Below, in pieces: positions 1 through 9,505 of a stretch of DNA of 39,191 bases (position 1 is its first letter; every line of letters begins with the position of its first letter). The position numbers and the translations under genes were made by a program. The notes under the pieces were generated by a model that saw only the letters and a program-made list of their open reading frames with translations, ran no database searches and was not told the origin of the DNA. The stretch comes from Zelonia costaricensis. Taxonomy: Eukaryota; Euglenozoa; Kinetoplastea; Trypanosomatida; Trypanosomatidae. The stretch is taken from positions 1-39,191 of the forward strand of contig JASAOO010003309.1 in NCBI GenBank assembly GCA_030849075.1. The letters are read 5' to 3'.

Positions 1-267
1 GCGAAGAACATGTCGCACGTGTCGACGGGCGGCGGTGCATCGCTGGAGCTGCTGGAAGGCAAGACGCTGCCCGGCGTCGCCATCCTGACGGACAAGTCTG
101 CTGCCGCCGCGGACGAGTGCGCGTGCGGCGATGCGTGCGCGTGCGGTGCCCCGGCGCGCGCCCCGGTGGCGGCCTCCTCGGTCTTGATGGAGATTCTTAA
201 GCTGCTCGGTGCTGTGCTGCTGGGTGTTGTCATCGGCCGCCGTCTGAACGTGAAGCTGCTCCAGTAA
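1..267 (+). CDS. 3' end of an unknown tail-anchored protein (partial)
   Basis: The reading frame is open from the first base of the window, so the ATG at 10 need not be the true start; this is probably the last 88 codons of a longer gene, ending in TAA at 265-267. I do not recognise the family. What can be seen: a small Cys-rich patch ([11 protein letters not shown]), a short Ala/Pro-rich spacer, then one hydrophobic segment ([12 protein letters not shown]) followed by a basic end (RRLNVKLLQ). A single C-terminal membrane helix with a short basic tail is typical of a tail-anchored protein facing the cytosol, possibly on mitochondrion, ER or glycosome. Target membrane and function cannot be read from this fragment. 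Confidence 0.6.
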   Translation, partial: AKNMSHVSTGGGASLELLEGKTLPGVAILTDKSAAAADECACGDACACGAPARAPVAASSVLMEILKLLGAVLLGVVIGRRLNVKLLQ

Positions 268-2834
268 AGCTGCGCGATGTGCTACGGACTACGTCGTGGC
301 CCACGCTGCCTGTGTGTGTGGCGCGTGCGCGGCCACTCGAGCTCTTCTACCCTAAGCAAGGCTCGGTGGCGCGACACGTGCCGCGCTGTCACCGACAGAT
401 TTGGGTCTTGCACCTCGCTGAACCTCCCTTGCGAGTGCGGCTGCGCGCTGATGCGGGTGTTTCGGTGCAGCTCCCGTGTCGGACGAGTTGCCGGTGCTGT
501 CGTGGCGGTGCTTCAAAAGTCCTCTTCTACCGCCTCCTGTCGGCGGCCCACACCGCAGCGGGTGAGGGCCGCCGACGCGGGCGTTGCCGGGGAAAGCGGG
601 GGTCGCCTCCTCCCTGTTTTAACTCACGTGGTACTTCTCTTTTACATCTCCCCCCATGCGCCTCGCCGCCCTCCCCACCGCGTAGTGCGTGTGTGTGTGT
701 GTGCCGTAGAGAGCGCACCGCCTTAGCCGCAGCCTTGTGCGGCGCGGGGCACCACACCAGTGTGTACTCCAGCAAGGAAAAGTGCAATGACGGGGATATC
801 GACACACCCAAAGCACACACACACACACACACACAGAAGCGGAATCGTGTTCACCACTCAGGGGTGGCGACTTCGCAACCCACGCAACGGCTTCGCGGAA
901 GGTTCGCCATGAGGCTGCTTGCCACACTCAAGTCAGCGAACTTACTGTGGCCGCTGCGTAGCGGTGGCTCCATTCCGCGGCGGCGCCGGCGACTCGCGCA
1001 CTTTTTTTCCCTGAAGCCGTGTTTGGCATTTGATTCTTGTTTCACTTTAGGTCAAAGGAGGGAGCACGAGAAGGAGGGCGGGGAGCCTCTGGTGACGGGC
1101 CGTGGGACAAGGGAGCGTGGGCGGTGTTGAACGACCGCTTAGCATACCCCCTCCCCCCGTGTTCGCGTCGTTCCCCCTGTCACAAGCGCGTGGCAGCCGC
1201 GTAGGGTGGGGTGCCCGTCCCACCACGGCGGTGCTGGGCTCTCTTGCACCACCTCCTCCTCGTGTACCCTTCATCAAAACTCACCATATACAAAGGAAAA
1301 CAGCGCGCAGGTGCACGGAGGAGGACGTGCTAACGCTGAGAGCGACGTCGGTGCTGACTATGATGTGCCTTGGAGAGCACTCCACTCCAACTTCAAAGAA
1401 GCCAAGACAGACAGAGAACTAAAAGGCAAGCGGTTTGCATTGCAGTGCTGAGCCGGTGGGCTCAATCGAGGGCCGGCGCGCTGCAGAACGCCGGCATCTT
1501 CAGCCCAATGCTTGTCGTGCTATGGCAACGGCGGATGCGATGGCGCCACTTCACGCTCGAACTCGTGAAGCAAGCGCCACTGGGGCCCGTGTGCCGGAAG
1601 CGATCGCCTATCGCAGCGATGGCAGCGGCAGCAGCGGACGGCGACGCACTTTGCCCGACGGCCGCGATGTAACGAGGTGCGGGTTAGGCCTTGGCACATC
1701 CCCCGTTTCTCTCCTAGAAGAAAAGAGAAGGGAGGGGGTTGGCGCCGGCTGTCCTTCTCGCTGCGCACACACTTCTTGGAGCTCTGTGACGTCGACTTCC
1801 TCATCTTTGCCTTCGCCTCTCTTCCGGTCCTCCGAATACTGTGGGGCTTAACCCCGCTCCTCCCCTGGCCGGTGCCTGCCATCACCCGGATGCTGGATCG
1901 GTGCTGCGACAACTTCATCGACCACCACGGCACTCCGCGGATTCGCTCCGCCGCACCGCCCTCCCCATCACCACATATCTCGCCAGCAGAGTTCAGTTAC
2001 CGACGTTCTACAGTGCTGCCGCTTTCCACCACCAGACTCACCCTTCCCACCCCCCTCCAACCCTCCAACAATCCCCTCCCACTTTTTCCCGTTCCTTCGC
2101 CACTGACACACTGACGTCGGTTCGGGTACGCGCGTTGACGCACACACGCACCCGCACACACGCGTTCTTTCCCTCTCCTCTCTTCTCCCCCCCTCCTCGT
2201 CCCCCTCCTCCTTGCTTCCGCTCTTCCCGACCTTACTTCACCATCCCCACCCCACGTCCCTTCTCCCCGGCGCGTTGTACCACCTCGGCAGCACCCGCGC
2301 CCCCTCCGCTTGTTCTTCTGCTGGTTTGCTGTTCCACCCCCGTCTCTGGTGCGCGTCGGCTGCCTCGTCCTCCCCCCCTCCCCCTCTCCACCCCCCGCCG
2401 TTGCCGGCTCCTCGCGTTTCCCGAGCCCCAGCCCCAGCCCCTCCCACCCCCCGCAGTGTGACCCCGTCTCCGCCGAGTGCGTCTTCCCCGTTTGCCGCCC
2501 CGGTTCTGTGGGCCGCGACGCACCCTCTCTTGTAGGTCGGCTGTGACGCACCCCCAGCCGTGCCACGGGCGTCCCGCACCTCTTCCCCTTCCACCTCCCT
2601 CCCCCAACTCCCCTCCCCCGCGTACTTCGCGCTTGTTTGCTTTTCTTCGTGCCTTGTCGACTCCGCCTGCCGCCCCCTTTGCGAGTGGCGGTGCGGTCTT
2701 CTCTTTTCTTCGCGGCCGCACCATCCGGCGTGCTCGCCTACCTTGCCGCCATCGTGTAGTTTCTTTCAATTCGGTTGGTTGGGTGCGACGTGCTGCTTCG
2801 TCCTCGGCCCTTCCCGCAGGTGTGCCGCAGCGTC
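268..2834. other. intergenic region, no supported gene
   Basis: This 2.6-kb gap contains several overlapping ORFs of 100-280 codons in many frames, but all are low-complexity (Cys/Arg/Pro or His-Thr repeats from TG/CA tracts) and none resembles a protein. The first part is expected to be 3' UTR of the upstream gene. From about 1960 to 2700 the + strand is extremely pyrimidine-rich, as expected ahead of a trans-splice acceptor for the potassium channel gene. Candidate AG acceptors close to that ATG are 2818-2819 and 2829-2830, but such short leaders make an upstream AG equally possible. Confidence 0.6.
687..834 (+). repeat. TG tract followed by complementary CA tract
   Basis: A TG dinucleotide tract at about 687-703 is followed 110 bases later by a CA tract at about 814-834. 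The two are complementary, so the transcript of this 3' UTR region could fold into a long stem closing a loop of about 110 nt. Confidence 0.7.
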
Positions 2835-5800
2835 ATGCCGTACACGGAGGATCAGGTGGGGAGCCCGCCGCAGCTGGGCAGCCCCACCTTTCCGCGGCGC
2901 GAGAGCACCGAGTATGTCGCACCGGGCGGCGAGGACGCACACCCGATCGACCTCACGACGTCGCACCGCTCACGCAATCAGAACCTGCCGCCGCTGAAGC
3001 GCTACTGGCGCACTCGCAGCGTGCGCCGCAACCACGCCCAGCTCGGCGAGTTTGACGATGACCCAGAGAGGCAGAAGAGCGCGTCGCGGTCACACACGAG
3101 CAACACGGACAGCAAGGAGAACGAGTTCACGTACATCTCCGGCCCCAAGTACTTCTTCCAGCAGTTTGTGCGCCAGTACCCCATCGCCGCCTTCTTTGTC
3201 TGGACGTTTCTCTTCCTGGTGGAGCTGGCCATGGTGGTGCTGTACATTGTGCAGTCGACCGTGAGCTACGACGTGACGTGGGTGCGCTACGACACCCACG
3301 AGCACGGCCCCTGGTTCTACGCGCGGTTTGTGCTGTCGGTCGTCTCGCTCGTGCAGCTCTTCTTCGCCTACTCGCTGAGTCTCATGACGATCACGGTGGT
3401 GCTCAGCACGTCCATCTACCAGATCGTCATCTTCTTCGTCTCCATTCCGCAGCACCTCGCGTGGGTCAGCCGCCTGTACGTGCCGTACTTCATGCGCTGC
3501 TGGCCGATGCGGCAGTACTTCCTGTTTATTCTCGACTCGGTCGCACTCATGATGCCGCGCAACCGCAAGCTTGACCTGCTGCGCCTCGCGGCAGGCCCGC
3601 TGACGCTCTTCATCTGCATGGTCTTCTCCGCCTCCGGCTTCTTCCGGATTGACCAGTGCTTCCAGGGCTACCCAATGAACGTGGCCGTGTCCATCTACTT
3701 CGTCGTCGTCACTGTGTCGACCGTCGGCTTTGGTGATGTGACCCCCAAGACGCCAGACGGCAAGGCCATCACGATTGTCATCATCTTCGTCTTCATCGCG
3801 AAGATGCCCACGTTCATTCGCGTGATTCGGTCAACGGCGAAGATTCTCAAGGCGTACCGCTCCTACACGGGCCGCAAGAACCACTTTATCGTGTACGGCT
3901 GCGTCACGCGCGAAGAGGTCATCTCGATCCTGGACGAGGTTTTCTGCCTCTACCCCATGAAGTCCGTCTGCTTCTGTAACAAGGAGTTCGCGCCGGATGT
4001 CATCTCGATCGGCCGGCACCCGACGTACCGCCTGCGCAGCACCTTCCTCATCGTCGACACCCTCGACTCCTTCGCGCTGCGCCGCATGAGGGCGCAGGAC
4101 GCCTCCGCCATCATCATCTTCCCCATCCGCGAGGGCTACTCCTCGCGCGTCGACGACGACGTCATGCTGTCGGCGATCATCTTCGAACGCTTTGTGCCGA
4201 AGGTGCCGCAGTACGTGTGGCTGCGCTACGGCCTGCACGCGAAGCTCCTGAAGGGGCAGCGGTCGTGCGTCATCGACGAGCACATGAAGAAGAACATCAT
4301 GGCCAGCGCGCTCCTGCTGCCCGGCATCGTGCCGTTCCTCGTCAACCTCGTGCGCACCGCCTGGGCCGAGGGCACGGAGCCGCCGAACCTGTGGACGGAC
4401 AAGGGGGTGGAGGACTGGAAGAGCCAGTACGAGTACAGCCGGCGCAACGTGATCAGCACGTGCCCGGTGCCGCAGCGCTTCGTTGGCGCGACGCTCGGAC
4501 AGGCCGTGGCGAGCTTCAAGTACCGCGACGTGCTCATCGTCGGGGTGGAGGAGAACGCGCGCAAGGTTATGCGGTTCGAGCTGACGTACCGCCTCGAAGA
4601 ACAGGACGTGCTCATGGCCGTGTACGAGCGCACCCGCAACAGCCTGTCCCGCGCGCTGGAGGAGTTCACCTCGGCCGGGCCGCTGAACGAGGCGGCACGC
4701 GCGAAGTACGGCGCGCACTTCCGCCAGGGCCTCAACGACGACGAGCTGCTGCACGAGAACATGAACACGTCCTTCGTCTTCTACCCGTACAACAGCTCCG
4801 CCTCGCTGTGCGACATGGGCGGGCCGCTGACGTCCGCCGCCAGCGCCGGCGGGGCGACCGCCGACAAGGACGACGACGACGCGAGCTCCAAGTCGGAGGA
4901 CGAGGCGGTGTCCGTGGAGGAGGTGCGGCTGGCGCTTGACAAGATCACGGGTGTTGTGCGCGCCCCGCGCGGCATCGCGCTGGCCGCGCTGCCGCTGCGC
5001 CGCAAGAGCGCCGCCCACCTGTGGTACCTCACGCGGCGCCACGAGGGCTTTGTGTCGGACCCCTTCATGCAGCTCAAGGACCGCGAGGAGGCGCTGCGCG
5101 GCTTGACGGATCAGATCAACGCGGCGCTACTCAAGGCCGCCGATGCGTTTCTGGCCGCCAGCTCCGAGCACGAGCGGCAGGCGACGGAGGCGAAGCACCA
5201 CAACGAGGAGGTCTTCCTGTTTATTGATCAGACGAGCTCCATCCTGCGCAAGACGAACACGTCCGTGTACGAGGACGTCATCTCGCAGACCATCGCGCAG
5301 TACGAGCTGTACGTCATGATGCAGTGCATCTGCGCCGTCCACGCCCGGTCGCGGCTGACGCTGCTGACGCTGCGGAAGTACCCGCCGCAGTTCCTGCAGA
5401 CCTGGAAGGAGATCTTCGACACGCCGCTGCGCTACATTCGCGGGCAGGGCTCGCTGGACTCGCACCTCAACTACGCGCTGACGGCGGAGACAGACGTCAC
5501 GAGGGTGCGCGGCATCCTGCTCTACTGCTCCCAGATGGGCCCGCGCGACTTCGGCGACGTGCCGATCTTCTCGGTGGAGAACAGCGTGCGCGACTTGCTG
5601 GAGTGGAACGAGCAGGCGCGGCAGGGCATGACTGGGGTGCCGGAGCAGAACATCGTCGTGGAGCTGCAGTCCTTCCTCTCCTCCATCAAGGTGTCGCCGT
5701 TCCACACCGACTCCGTGTGGCGCTCGCGCGGCGAGGTGAACTTCCAGGACGCGCTGGCGTTCATGATGGGGCGCTGCTTCTCGTCGAACATGCTCTTCAC

Positions 5801-6164
5801 GATTCTCATCCACAGCCACCGCGACTCCCGCATCATCAAGTTCTTCGAGATGGTGCTCAACCTCACCTCGACGGCGGAGATGTTCGACAAGGCGGTCTGG
5901 ACAAACCGGACGGCGCAGTCGCAGACGCTCTTCAAGCTCTGCGGCAACCAGTCGCTGCACTTCCAGACGTTCGGCGACGCCTTTGAGTTTCTGCTCTCGA
6001 AGCGGAAGTGCGTTGCGATTGGCGTCTTCCGGCTCTTCCCGGCGTCGGAGATGCTGAGCGGGACGCCGCGGTACTTCATCACGAACCCGCCCATGTGCAC
6101 GCCGCTGCTGGTCGAGGACATCATCTACTGCCTGGACGGTAGCCTCGACGCGACGCGGGTGTAG
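2835..6164 (+). CDS. Slo-like potassium channel with RCK domain
   Basis: Predicted 1109-residue membrane channel conducting K+. Several hydrophobic segments lie between residues about 110 and 345. The pore loop carries the K+ selectivity filter TVGFGD at 296-301, followed by the last helix (ITIVIIFVFIAK). Directly after it, from about residue 350, an RCK domain begins with NHFIVYGCVTREEV, the same arrangement as in BK/Slo and related RCK-gated channels, where cytosolic ligands such as Ca2+ gate the pore. The remaining 500 residues are cytosolic and less clear; a second, diverged RCK is possible. An acidic stretch (KDDDDASSKSED) lies near residue 680. No regular Arg-every-third-residue S4 is evident, so voltage sensing is uncertain. 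The start chosen is the first ATG of the frame; the frame is open upstream to 2775 but has no ATG there. The channel class is sure; the ligand is not. Confidence 0.93.
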   Translation: MPYTEDQVGSPPQLGSPTFPRRESTEYVAPGGEDAHPIDLTTSHRSRNQNLPPLKRYWRTRSVRRNHAQLGEFDDDPERQKSASRSHTSNTDSKENEFTYISGPKYFFQQFVRQYPIAAFFVWTFLFLVELAMVVLYIVQSTVSYDVTWVRYDTHEHGPWFYARFVLSVVSLVQLFFAYSLSLMTITVVLSTSIYQIVIFFVSIPQHLAWVSRLYVPYFMRCWPMRQYFLFILDSVALMMPRNRKLDLLRLAAGPLTLFICMVFSASGFFRIDQCFQGYPMNVAVSIYFVVVTVSTVGFGDVTPKTPDGKAITIVIIFVFIAKMPTFIRVIRSTAKILKAYRSYTGRKNHFIVYGCVTREEVISILDEVFCLYPMKSVCFCNKEFAPDVISIGRHPTYRLRSTFLIVDTLDSFALRRMRAQDASAIIIFPIREGYSSRVDDDVMLSAIIFERFVPKVPQYVWLRYGLHAKLLKGQRSCVIDEHMKKNIMASALLLPGIVPFLVNLVRTAWAEGTEPPNLWTDKGVEDWKSQYEYSRRNVISTCPVPQRFVGATLGQAVASFKYRDVLIVGVEENARKVMRFELTYRLEEQDVLMAVYERTRNSLSRALEEFTSAGPLNEAARAKYGAHFRQGLNDDELLHENMNTSFVFYPYNSSASLCDMGGPLTSAASAGGATADKDDDDASSKSEDEAVSVEEVRLALDKITGVVRAPRGIALAALPLRRKSAAHLWYLTRRHEGFVSDPFMQLKDREEALRGLTDQINAALLKAADAFLAASSEHERQATEAKHHNEEVFLFIDQTSSILRKTNTSVYEDVISQTIAQYELYVMMQCICAVHARSRLTLLTLRKYPPQFLQTWKEIFDTPLRYIRGQGSLDSHLNYALTAETDVTRVRGILLYCSQMGPRDFGDVPIFSVENSVRDLLEWNEQARQGMTGVPEQNIVVELQSFLSSIKVSPFHTDSVWRSRGEVNFQDALAFMMGRCFSSNMLFTILIHSHRDSRIIKFFEMVLNLTSTAEMFDKAVWTNRTAQSQTLFKLCGNQSLHFQTFGDAFEFLLSKRKCVAIGVFRLFPASEMLSGTPRYFITNPPMCTPLLVEDIIYCLDGSLDATRV

Positions 6165-6609
6165 CGGGCGAGAGGGCGGGCGCATGGCAGACGTCCAGCA
6201 GCACTGCGGTAGGGACCGAAGCCGGCTTCTCTGGTCGCGCCTGTTTCCGCGCCGGTGGAGTCAAGGTAGCTGCAGCTGCGTCGCCTCCGTCTGCATCGCT
6301 GCCTTTCTTTTCCTTCTGCTCTCTCGCGGCCGCGTCTCACCGAGATGGCCCGCCGCCTGTCGCGTCGGTGCGGGCACGCTCAACACGCGCGCCCCCGCTT
6401 CGGCCGCCCGCACTCTTCCGCCGTCCTTCTCCTTGTGTGTTCGCATACCCCCCCCTCCCCCCTCCCTCCCCCTTGCTCCCACGGGCTCACTCATTCCTGC
6501 CTCCCTGCGCACCTGAAAGGCGGTTTAACACTGAGAGAGATGCAGCGAGGCGCGAAGCAGTGCATACACACAAACAAGTTGATTTATGTATGCGTGTGTG
6601 TGCGCGTAT

Positions 6610-6623
6610 GTGTGTGCACACAC
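6610..6623 (+). repeat. TG/CA palindrome
   Basis: GTGTGTGCACACAC is a perfect 14-base palindrome inside a TG-rich stretch (about 6591-6623), capable of a short hairpin or of self-pairing between transcripts. Confidence 0.7.
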
Positions 6624-8169
6624 GGTGCGAGAGGCAGCCCACGGGTACGTGCTCCTCACAGCCTCCCACCCGCGCTGACTCCTGTTCTCGTTTTTAAAAG
6701 TTTGCTCCGCGTGAGTGACTCGCTCGCATCCGCGTTTGTGAATATACAGGTACGTATGTTTTGGTGGATCGGCGCGCCGTGGTGTGTCTTTGTCAGTGTG
6801 TGTGTTGTCTGTGTCTGTGTATGCGTGCCTCCAGGCGTGCATGTGTGAGTGGTGTCTCGCGTCCTCTACCGGACTTTCTTACGTTTTTGCCTTCTTCTAA
6901 CGCTGCCGTCTCTCGACTTGGCACGCCTTTCCTTTCCGCCGTTGCTAAGTCGTGCATCTGTTGTTGCAGCTCGACGACGCTCACACCGACGTTCACGTGC
7001 AGCCCTGGCACGGTGGCAGCCCTCTCCTTCTTCAGAGCGTGACGGGAACGGTGTACGCTGTCTTCCCCCTGCGCTGAGGCGGTGCACAACTCCCCGCCGC
7101 CGTTTCTCTCTTGGCGCTGTTACGCACCGCCCCTTCTGATGATGTGTGCCTGGCTACCGCTAGTGTCGGAGGCCGACGCCACGTGTGGCCGGACGTGCAC
7201 CAGCTGCCTCGGGCGTCCTCCTGTGGTCACGGTTTCGTGCCTTTTGCTTTCTCACCTTCCGTTCTTCTCCTCTCCTGCCGGTTCTGTTTTTGGTCGCGTC
7301 CCGTCTTGCGCTACGCCGTGCTGATGCGTGGCTTCTTTCCTGTGTGCTTTGTCCTGCTTTTTTTTTTTTGCGACGTGCGCCCAGGCGCGCCGCGGTCACT
7401 GTTCTAGTTCAGCTGCCTGCGCCGATGCTTGTCCAGTAGCTCCAAATGTGAGTATCGACTCTAGCGTGGTGGCATCTCGCGCGCCTGCACACGCGCACTT
7501 TCGCTTCTGTCCTGGCTGCCGCTACTGCTGCGCATGCGGTTGGCGAGCGTGTCTGTTTTCCGCGTGTATGGCTGGTGTGCAGTTGTGTGCGGTTTCACGT
7601 CGGTGTCGGTGCGCGTGCGTGTGCGCGCTTGCGGCTCTCGCACCTCGTGCGTACGGCTCGGGCCGCCGTGTCGTACGTTGTTGCCTCTCGCGTGGTGCCC
7701 TGGTGTTTCTCCGCAGGTGTTTTCCTCTTCTTCTCCGTGTGGGTGTGTCAACGGGCGTCGCCGAGGAGGATGGAAAGAGCGGTGCGGAGGCGGGGAATGG
7801 CAGCTGCTGCTCGTATTCGCACCGCTCCTCCCCTGCGCTCCTGCACGGCCCTTGGTGCGGTGCCGGTCGCGTGGCTCACGTAGGGTAGCACGTCAGTGAC
7901 GCGTGACAGCAGTCTGGTAGATGCATGACGACGCGGTCGCGCGCAGACGATGGAGCTGAGGTGCCGAAGGGAGGTCGAATGCGGCCCCCAAAACAGCACC
8001 TTCGTGTTGGCAGCGCTCCGGCATCCGCTGGGGGGTCGGGCAGGAGCGGCAGAGACCACGTCAACACAGACGGGGGGGAGGGGGGGGGGTGGACTGCGCC
8101 TGCGGCCGCCCCCGCGTCCCCACCACCGCCGGCATCGCCGCCGTTTTTTGCGTGCCTCTTTTGTACCGC

Positions 8170-8192
8170 GGGTGGGGGAGGGGGAGGGCGGG
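8170..8192 (+). other. G-quadruplex motif
   Basis: Four G runs (GGG, GGGGG, GGGGG, GGG) separated by single bases, with a fifth GGG after one C, match the canonical G4 pattern. It lies on the sense strand of the presumed 3' UTR, so it could form in DNA and in RNA. A second G-rich block (about 8072-8092) lies 80 bases upstream. Confidence 0.6.
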
Positions 8193-9481
8193 CCCGTGGA
8201 GGGCGCGGCGCTGTGGGAGGCGGTCCAACGAAACGAGTTGGCGGTGGTGACGCGTGTGGGCGCCACTCCGTTGGCGGGGCGGTCGCCTGCACCCCCCCTT
8301 TTCCAGCCGCTGGCCGATGGACCGCGCGCACCGCCGTCTGCGCTCGATGTATGTGACGCGCCCTGCGCACCCGTTGCCGCTTCTGCCTCGTGGCGCCCTT
8401 GACGCCCTCTGCGTGCGGTGGCTTCGCTTCGCCTCTTGTCGTTACGCCGTGCCACCATGGCACCCGAAGTAACCTGCTCGCTCTCCATATTGTATTGTTT
8501 CTCTCAGTACCGCGGCCCGCTGCCGCTGCTCACGGATGCAACACACAAGTGCAAAATAAACAGCGCCGCACTCGCGCTTGCAAGTCGAACGGTTCAAGAC
8601 CGGGTTTGGGCTCCGCCAACGGGCGGCCGGCAGCCAGTGCAGGGACGGCGAAGGGCTGTAGCCATCGCCGCGTACAGGCCTTCGTGCTCTCACCCTCTTG
8701 ACCGCAGAGAGGTGTGTGTTTTCGAAGAAGGGGAGCTGCCCCACCAACCTGCTGACGGTCGATGCTGATGACCGCACCTGGGTCGTGCAGCGCCTCCCCC
8801 CTCCCCTTCCCTCACTCTCACTTCACGCACAAATACAAGCGCCTTGGCTGCGCCGCTAGGGCCGCTGCTTGATGCGCCTGGGGTACCCTCCCCCTCCGGT
8901 GCTGGTGCCTCGCTCTCTTGTCTCGTTCACTTCCTTCTCCTCTCCCTCCACGTCTTCCGCCTCTGCTCACACGCGTGACCCCGCAGTCTCTTAAGCACGT
9001 CATTGAACTGCCCTACAGGCACGCCTGTCACACACACACACACACACACTCACCTTTCCCGAAGCCTCACCTCCACCTCCCCTTCTCATCCTCGCACCCG
9101 CTTCAGCTGGTGCACCGGTGGCCCTATCCCAGCCGCAGCTCCCCGTCATACTCCCCCTCTCCGCCAACCCCCCCGCGTGTCCACCCCCCTTCCCCTCTTC
9201 ACACCACCTTCCTCACCGCCTTTGCATCGCCACGTCCGCTGTTCACGCACACGTCCGAGCACCTGCCTCCCTCCCCCACACACTCCAAGACGCAGCCCAC
9301 TCCCGCTCGCTTTCGTCCCCATCTCCGCTTCCACACGGTCGCCCGTACTCCCTCCCCACCGACCAATACCCCGCCCCCCTCCCCCTTCTGCGTGCGACTT
9401 GTGTTCCTCAAGCCGCACCATCGACTCGCCTGCCGGTGGTTTCGCCTCGTCCTGCTGCCCGTGCACCCCGCTGCGACGGCG

Positions 9482-9499
9482 CCCCCCCCCCCCCCCCAG
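9482..9499 (+). promoter_or_regulatory. C16 tract plus AG, candidate trans-splice acceptor
   Basis: Sixteen consecutive C residues (9482-9497) are followed at once by AG (9498-9499), six bases before the ATG at 9506. It looks like a polypyrimidine tract with acceptor, but a six-base leader would be very short, so an acceptor further upstream in the pyrimidine-rich 9050-9480 region is equally possible. Confidence 0.35.
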
Positions 9500-9505
9500 C
9501 CCATC

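Larger units (their letters stand above)
6165..9505. other. long intergenic region (3.3 kb), no supported gene
   Basis: This is the largest gap of the window. ORFs of up to about 250 codons occur on both strands around 7750-8490, but they are Arg/Gly/Pro/Ala-rich, overlap one another, and show no domain. The left part (6590-6840) is TG-rich, the middle G-rich and the right part (8930-9500) almost pure pyrimidine, ending in a run of C. It most likely holds a long 3' UTR for the channel mRNA and the splice signals of the next gene. Confidence 0.55.

Noticed and set aside
279..1130. 283-codon ORF just after the first gene
   Set aside because: It translates TG/CA repeats (CVCVC, HTHTHT) and G/C-rich filler, starts without a good ATG context, and fits a 3' UTR.
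3831..6185. Long antisense ORFs opposite the potassium channel gene (403 and 352 codons)
   Set aside because: Shadow frames of a GC3-biased gene; their Arg/Val/His/Leu-rich composition follows from the sense codons.
7748..8488. Overlapping ORFs on both strands (up to 246 codons), including a + strand ORF at 7950-8402
   Set aside because: Composition is dominated by Arg, Gly, Pro and Ala from G-rich repeats; there is no recognisable segment and several frames are open at once, as expected by chance in high-GC DNA.
8918..9505. Open in-frame extension upstream of the 9506 gene
   Set aside because: It contains no ATG and encodes Pro/Ser/His-rich filler from a pyrimidine tract.
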